From positions 1 through 10,210 of the forward strand of contig MHDY01000212.1 in NCBI GenBank assembly GCA_001803705.1: a stretch of 10,210 bases of DNA, given 5' to 3'. Positions 6,685 through 10,210 of this stretch are shown here, piece after piece. Numbering within the stretch: position 1 is the stretch's first letter; each line of letters opens with the position of its first letter. A model generated the notes under the pieces. It was not told the DNA's origin, ran no database searches, and was given only the letters and a program-made list of their open reading frames with translations. The stretch is from Nitrospirae bacterium GWC2_56_14. Its GTDB lineage: Bacteria > Nitrospirota > UBA9217. Both the position numbers and the translations under genes were made by a program.

Positions 6685-8138
6685 GAGTCCTCGTCGTCGA
6701 TGACTCGGCTCCCGACAGAAGGCTGCTCCGCTATTACCTCACCCGCGCCGGTTGGGAAACGGTGGAGGCTGAAAACGGCAGGGAGGCTATCGAGCGGATC
6801 AGGGAGAATCCGCCCGACCTGATTATTTCCGACGCGCTCATGCCCGAGGTGGACGGGTTCCAGTTGCTGCGGGAAGTAAAGAAGATGCGGCTTACCCCGC
6901 CGGTTCCGTTCATCATCTACAGTTCCACCTACATGGAGGAACGGGATCAGGAGCTGGCAATAACCCTCGGTGCCGATGCTTTCATCGTCAAGGCGAAGGA
7001 GCACGACGAATTCTGGGAGGAGTTGAACCGGGCGCTGAAAATCCGGAAGCAGCGGGAAGAAAAGGATGAAAGCATCGATGAACAGCAATACCTGAGCAAA
7101 TACAGCTCCGTCCTGCTCAGGAAGCTGGAACAAAAGGTTACGGAACTCGAAGAAACCAAGGCGCGGATGGAGGAGACGGAGAAGAGGCTCGAACAGGACA
7201 TCAGTCAGCGCCGTATTCTGATGGCACAGGTTCACTATCTCAATGAAGAGCTGGAAAAAAGAAGCACCATGCGTGAAGGGCCGGCAGTGAAGGGCCGGCA
7301 GGAGTTGGAGCTGCTTTCACCCACCTTTTTCCACGACCTTTTTGCGCCGCTGCGGGAAATCGAGCTGCAATGTCGCGAGTATCTCGAATCCCACAGCCAA
7401 CTCGATTCCGTCATCAGGAAGCAGTTCCAGCACATCCTGCTCACGGTTCAGAGCATTCCCGACTTGTTGGATGAGTTGCTCACGCTGCCTAAGATTCCCC
7501 GCATCCAACTTCACGCCCCGATGAGGAGTATAACCACCGACCTCCTAATGCTGGAAAGCGAACTGGGGGAGGGTGAGGCACCATTTTTCCTGCGCCTGAT
7601 GAGAGAAGTGGAGCGGATGCAGTTTTTCATCGACGATCTTCTCGACCTCATCCGGGTGAAGCATGTGGATTTGCGAATGGAGGCGGTGGACCTGGCAAGG
7701 ATCGTACGGGAGATCGAAGGAGAACTCAGGAAGTCGCAACCGGAGCGCCGCGTCCAGTTCACCATACCGGACCGCGTGCCGGCCTGGGGTGACCCCAATC
7801 TGCTGCGCATCGCCCTTGAGAATCTGCTGGAAAATGCGTGGAAATTCACCGCTGAGGTTGAGCCACATGGCGACATAGAGTTCGGGGCACAGGAGACTGA
7901 TGGCGGACCGGAATACTTCATACGTGACAATGGTCCGGGATTCGATACAAAGGAGACTGACCGGCTTTTCATCCCTTTTCGCCGTGCTAATGGAAAGGCC
8001 ACTGTTCCCGGCACCGGAATCGGCCTCGCCATCGTACGCTCAATCGTTGAACGCCATGGCGGGACAATCCACGCAGAGGCGGAACCGGGCAAAGGAGCGA
8101 CATTCCGGTTCACGCTGCCGCAGAATCCCCTTCAGTAA
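6681..8138 (+). CDS. Receiver-histidine kinase with unusual dimerisation region
   Basis: This encodes a 485-residue soluble protein. Residues 1-120 are a receiver with acidic residues D7/D8, phosphoacceptor D51 (LIISDALMPEVDG), S81/S82 and K104. A long coiled coil follows (about 122-195). The histidine-phosphotransfer region is odd: FFHDLFAPLREI (H218) looks like an H-box, but a second HisKA-like segment follows, with HAPMRSITTDLL (from H278) and a typical second helix, EVERMQFFIDDLLDLIR. The ATPase domain is intact: NLLENAWKF (N381/N385), DNGPGF (416-421) and GTGIGLA (444-450). The receiver may control the kinase after phosphorylation by the upstream kinase, or may take part in a relay. The start ATG overlaps the previous stop (ATGA), with AAGGAG upstream at 6671-6676. 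It is the last gene of the operon. No output domain is present. H218 is my preferred phosphosite, with moderate confidence. Confidence 0.9.
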   Translation: MRVLVVDDSAPDRRLLRYYLTRAGWETVEAENGREAIERIRENPPDLIISDALMPEVDGFQLLREVKKMRLTPPVPFIIYSSTYMEERDQELAITLGADAFIVKAKEHDEFWEELNRALKIRKQREEKDESIDEQQYLSKYSSVLLRKLEQKVTELEETKARMEETEKRLEQDISQRRILMAQVHYLNEELEKRSTMREGPAVKGRQELELLSPTFFHDLFAPLREIELQCREYLESHSQLDSVIRKQFQHILLTVQSIPDLLDELLTLPKIPRIQLHAPMRSITTDLLMLESELGEGEAPFFLRLMREVERMQFFIDDLLDLIRVKHVDLRMEAVDLARIVREIEGELRKSQPERRVQFTIPDRVPAWGDPNLLRIALENLLENAWKFTAEVEPHGDIEFGAQETDGGPEYFIRDNGPGFDTKETDRLFIPFRRANGKATVPGTGIGLAIVRSIVERHGGTIHAEAEPGKGATFRFTLPQNPLQ

Positions 8139-8295
8139 AAGACACATCCACTTTTCATCCATTCCGAAATTTTTAATTCAGGTTCCGGTCACGGAAGCGA
8201 TTCCCTCCATGCCTGCCATTCCTATCGTTATTCCCACAAGTTGACCCGCTAAAAATAGTACTTCTTTATTAGGGAAAAAATCCTCTGACGTTCCA

Positions 8296-8323
8296 TTGAC
8301 ACATAACATTTACATCCTATAAT
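8296..8323 (+). promoter_or_regulatory. Consensus sigma-70-type promoter of the exported-protein gene
   Basis: TTGACA at 8296-8301 and TATAAT at 8318-8323 are both perfect matches to the housekeeping -35 and -10 boxes, separated by 16 bases in AT-rich DNA. The spacer is one base shorter than optimal. The site faces the gene at 8458 and lies about 135 bases upstream of its ATG. It would make this gene independent of the signalling operon and strongly expressed unless repressed or attenuated. Confidence 0.75.
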
Positions 8324-8415
8324 TCAAAAAAACTAATTAATCTGATGCGAAGTCGTTTCCACGTTTCCGTCCTGTTTTTTTCATTATGGTAGTTAACCGT
8401 ACGTGTAGAAGGCTT

Positions 8416-8431
8416 TACCGATGGTACCGAT
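8416..8431 (+). repeat. Short direct repeat TACCGAT x2 in the leader
   Basis: TACCGAT occurs at 8416-8422 and again at 8425-8431, nine bases apart, just upstream of the Shine-Dalgarno. The first copy can also pair as TACC-GAT-GGTA (8416-8426). It could be a protein or RNA recognition site near the translation start, or chance. Confidence 0.3.
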
Positions 8432-8444
8432 CAAAGGTGTTGCT

Positions 8445-8452
8445 AAAGGAGG
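8445..8452 (+). promoter_or_regulatory. Strong Shine-Dalgarno of the exported-protein gene
   Basis: AAAGGAGG lies five bases before the ATG at 8458 and is near-perfectly complementary to the 16S rRNA 3' end. It fixes the start of the gene and suggests high translation. Confidence 0.85.
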
Positions 8453-8457
8453 AAGTC

Positions 8458-10210
8458 ATGAGACACAGCGGTAGGGAATATCGAAGCACGAGGTTCAGGT
8501 GGCTTGGTTATTTGCTGATTGCTGTCTTTATTAATCTGATGCTTCATGTGGAAGCTCAAGCATTCACCGTCAACGTCGTCGGCTGCGATGCATCGAACAA
8601 TTGCACGCTTCCTGTCAGCGGATTCCGGTGGTTGCTGGAGGAGGACAACACGAACCAGTCGCCCCCCGGTGTGCGAGTGGGCGACAGCATCGGCCTGGAT
8701 ATTCATAACAGCCATGCGCCTGTGGTCGCAAAGGGAAGTGCAGTTGGAAGCAGTGGCAGCGTTACGGTGCCTGATAGTACCAAACCTTATTTTGTTTCAG
8801 TACTCCCTGACGCTGGTTTCAGCAACGGTGGAACAATGGTCCCGGCAGGGGCATCGGAGGTAACCGTCAAGGTTCATCAGAACCCTCTGCCTACAGCGCA
8901 GGTCTCCATCTTCATTTTCAAAGATCATAACCCTATCAACAACACCCCCGATGCAGGAGAAGAAGGGATAGCAGGCGCATCGATCCTTATTTTCGACCTA
9001 GGGGGGCAGATGTCCCAGGATGCGTGCGGGAACCCGCTGGGAACTACCTATCTTGCCAGTGACTGCTCCAGCGTCGATGCCATGGGTACTGGCGTCATTA
9101 CAACTGATGCCGATGGTCAGGCTTTCATAAAAAATCTTGTCCCGGGAAAATACGGGATTCGAGCCGTGCCACCCGGGAATGCGACCGATTGGACGCAGAC
9201 CTCCACCATTGAAGGAACTCCCGGTGTCGCCGCCTGGGTAAAGGCGAACGAGCCGCCGATTTTTATCGAGGGCTTCGGTACCGGCTTCAATCATGTGTTC
9301 ATCGGCTTTGTCAAACCTGCAGAGCTTCCATGGGGCACGGGCGGTCCCGGCGGCGCGACCATCACCGGTCGAAATATTTTCAACCACTTTGGCCGCCCGC
9401 CCATAAACCAGGGATTTTTCGAGGGCCCCCCCGTTTCCGGCTGCTGGGTGGGTCTCAACGATCTTGCCGCTGTCAACAAGGGGCTGATCGCAGTCCCGTG
9501 TGATGAGAACAGTAATTTCACCTTCAATAACGTCCCCCCGGGGACATACCAGCTCGTGACCTGGGACAGGCCGCTCGACGCCCTGTTCGGGTTCAATACC
9601 GTGACCGTTCCGGCCAGCGCAGCGAATGTTGACCTGGGCAACGTGATGTCGTTCCGCTGGTTCGGAACCTTGAAGGGCTCGGTGTTCTATGACGCTAATC
9701 AGAACGGCTTCCGTGACCAAGGGGAAGAGGGCATAGCCAATCAGGCAGTAAACCTGCGATTCCGTGACGGCTCGGTTTACCAGGCGACAATGAGTGTCCC
9801 GGGCGGTGAATATGCGTTGGAGGAGGTTTTCCCCTTCTTCAAATGGCTGGTCGCCGAGGTGGATTTTCTTCGCTTCAAGGCCACCGGCATGACTGCTGCG
9901 GTTGATTACGGCGGGTTTATTCCTCCTGCCGATGGCTGGATCGTACCGTCATTCGGTGCGCTCAATCCTCAACCCCAGGAAGCAGCAAACCCTAATACCG
10001 GCAACAACCTGTCGCGCACCGAGACCGGTCCGGTACTCACCCAGGCAATGCATCTTTTCCTCAACCAGACAAATGTCATCGACTGGGGCAAGATCAACTA
10101 TGGCCCCGGTGAGAACGGCGGCATAAGCGGCATAGTTTTCTATGACGTAACACGGGCGGAAAACGACCCGCGAATGGCGGTAGGCGAGCCATGGTGTCCC
10201 GGCATTCCGA
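8458..10210 (+). CDS. Exported protein with repeated SdrD/Cna-B-like domains (3' end outside window)
   Basis: The frame is open from the ATG at 8458 to the window edge, giving 584 residues so far. The N-terminus has a signal peptide: basic residues (MRHSGREYRSTRFRW), a hydrophobic core (LGYLLIAVFINLML) and an AQA cleavage site after residue 35. The mature part is rich in beta-sheet, Gly, Asn and Pro. Three modules carry the SdrD_B pattern of a strand, an Asp/Asn-rich calcium-type loop and GEEGI: D156 to E169 (KDHNP...DAGEEGIAG), D412 to E424 (VFYDANQNGFRD then GEEGI), and one starting at V560 (IVFYD) cut by the edge. Between them are carboxypeptidase-regulatory-like stretches such as NLVPGKYGIRA and NVPPGTYQLVTW. 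Such proteins are secreted or surface-attached structural or adhesive proteins. No enzyme motif is seen, and any anchor would be beyond the edge. It has its own consensus promoter. The specific role is unknown. Confidence 0.88.
   Translation, partial: MRHSGREYRSTRFRWLGYLLIAVFINLMLHVEAQAFTVNVVGCDASNNCTLPVSGFRWLLEEDNTNQSPPGVRVGDSIGLDIHNSHAPVVAKGSAVGSSGSVTVPDSTKPYFVSVLPDAGFSNGGTMVPAGASEVTVKVHQNPLPTAQVSIFIFKDHNPINNTPDAGEEGIAGASILIFDLGGQMSQDACGNPLGTTYLASDCSSVDAMGTGVITTDADGQAFIKNLVPGKYGIRAVPPGNATDWTQTSTIEGTPGVAAWVKANEPPIFIEGFGTGFNHVFIGFVKPAELPWGTGGPGGATITGRNIFNHFGRPPINQGFFEGPPVSGCWVGLNDLAAVNKGLIAVPCDENSNFTFNNVPPGTYQLVTWDRPLDALFGFNTVTVPASAANVDLGNVMSFRWFGTLKGSVFYDANQNGFRDQGEEGIANQAVNLRFRDGSVYQATMSVPGGEYALEEVFPFFKWLVAEVDFLRFKATGMTAAVDYGGFIPPADGWIVPSFGALNPQPQEAANPNTGNNLSRTETGPVLTQAMHLFLNQTNVIDWGKINYGPGENGGISGIVFYDVTRAENDPRMAVGEPWCPGIP

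Larger units (their letters stand above)
8139..8457 (+). other. Non-coding gap between the rsb-type operon and the exported-protein gene
   Basis: These 319 bases contain no supportable gene. After the operon stop, a short inverted repeat TTCCG-GTCA-CGGAA at 8183-8196 could form a five-pair hairpin, but no T-run follows and it is not a convincing terminator. From about 8240 the DNA becomes AT-rich. A consensus promoter lies at 8296-8323, giving an expected RNA start near 8330 and a leader of about 128 bases. The leader has a run of seven T at 8375-8381 without a strong preceding stem, a near-repeat of CGTTTCC around 8354-8368, and a repeated TACCGAT at 8416-8431. No known riboswitch class is recognised. 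Confidence 0.6.

Noticed and set aside
6324..7235. 303-residue open frame on the - strand
   Set aside because: It is antisense to the receiver and receiver-kinase genes, whose residues are clearly conserved. The translation has no family features.
8139..8240. Rho-independent terminator of the seven-gene operon
   Set aside because: The only hairpin near the stop (8183-8196) has five pairs and no T-run. Where the operon transcript ends is not visible.
8330..8457. c-di-GMP/cGAMP (GEMM) riboswitch in the leader
   Set aside because: GGCTTTACCGATGG recalls the 3' end of some GEMM RNAs, and these occur in Geobacter, but the conserved 5' core (CGCACAGGGCAAACC-type and CGCAAAGCC) is absent.
8998..9720. 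240-residue open frame on the - strand
   Set aside because: It lies antisense to the exported-protein gene, which has a signal peptide, promoter, Shine-Dalgarno and domain repeats in the other direction.
1..10210. CRISPR array, insertion sequence, tRNA or rRNA gene, phage or attachment site
   Set aside because: No regularly spaced repeats, transposase or integrase frames, terminal inverted repeats or RNA gene patterns were seen on either strand.

Overview
The window looks like chromosomal DNA of a metal-reducing deltaproteobacterium of the Geobacter type (Desulfuromonadia). This is inferred from a c-type cytochrome peroxidase-like gene, moderately high GC, tightly packed two-component genes and a large exported SdrD/Cna-B-type protein. 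No rRNA, marker gene or mobile element is present to prove the taxonomy.

Layout: (1) 1-497, + strand: the C-terminal end of a haem c protein of the cytochrome c peroxidase/MauG class, closed by a clear rho-independent terminator at 520-555. (2) 550-2463, - strand: a soluble triple-PAS histidine kinase that converges on the cytochrome gene. (3) 2464-2551: an 88-base divergent intergenic region. (4) 2552-8138, + strand: seven overlapping or abutting genes read as one operon: RsbR-like, RsbS-like, RsbT-like, an RsbT/W-type ATPase fused to a PP2C/RsbX-like phosphatase, a histidine kinase whose N-terminus resembles the RsbT-binding domain of RsbU, a stand-alone receiver, and a receiver-kinase. (5) 8139-8457: non-coding, ending in a leader with a consensus TTGACA/TATAAT promoter and a strong Shine-Dalgarno. 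(6) 8458-10210, + strand: an exported protein with repeated SdrD/Cna-B-like calcium-loop modules, open at the right edge.

The centre of interest is the operon. It encodes the three core parts of a stressosome (STAS scaffold proteins RsbR and RsbS and switch kinase RsbT), plus a fused ATPase-phosphatase that could reset it. The Gram-positive output (RsbU, RsbV, RsbW, sigma B) is absent from the window. The simplest reading is that stress makes RsbT phosphorylate RsbS/RsbR at S57 and T216. Released RsbT would then bind the RsbU_N-like domain of the kinase at 5189-6307 and start a His-Asp relay through the lone receiver (D52) and the receiver-kinase (D51, candidate H218). None of these proteins has a DNA-binding domain, so the final target lies elsewhere. 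The divergent PAS kinase may belong to the same circuit, but only its position suggests that.
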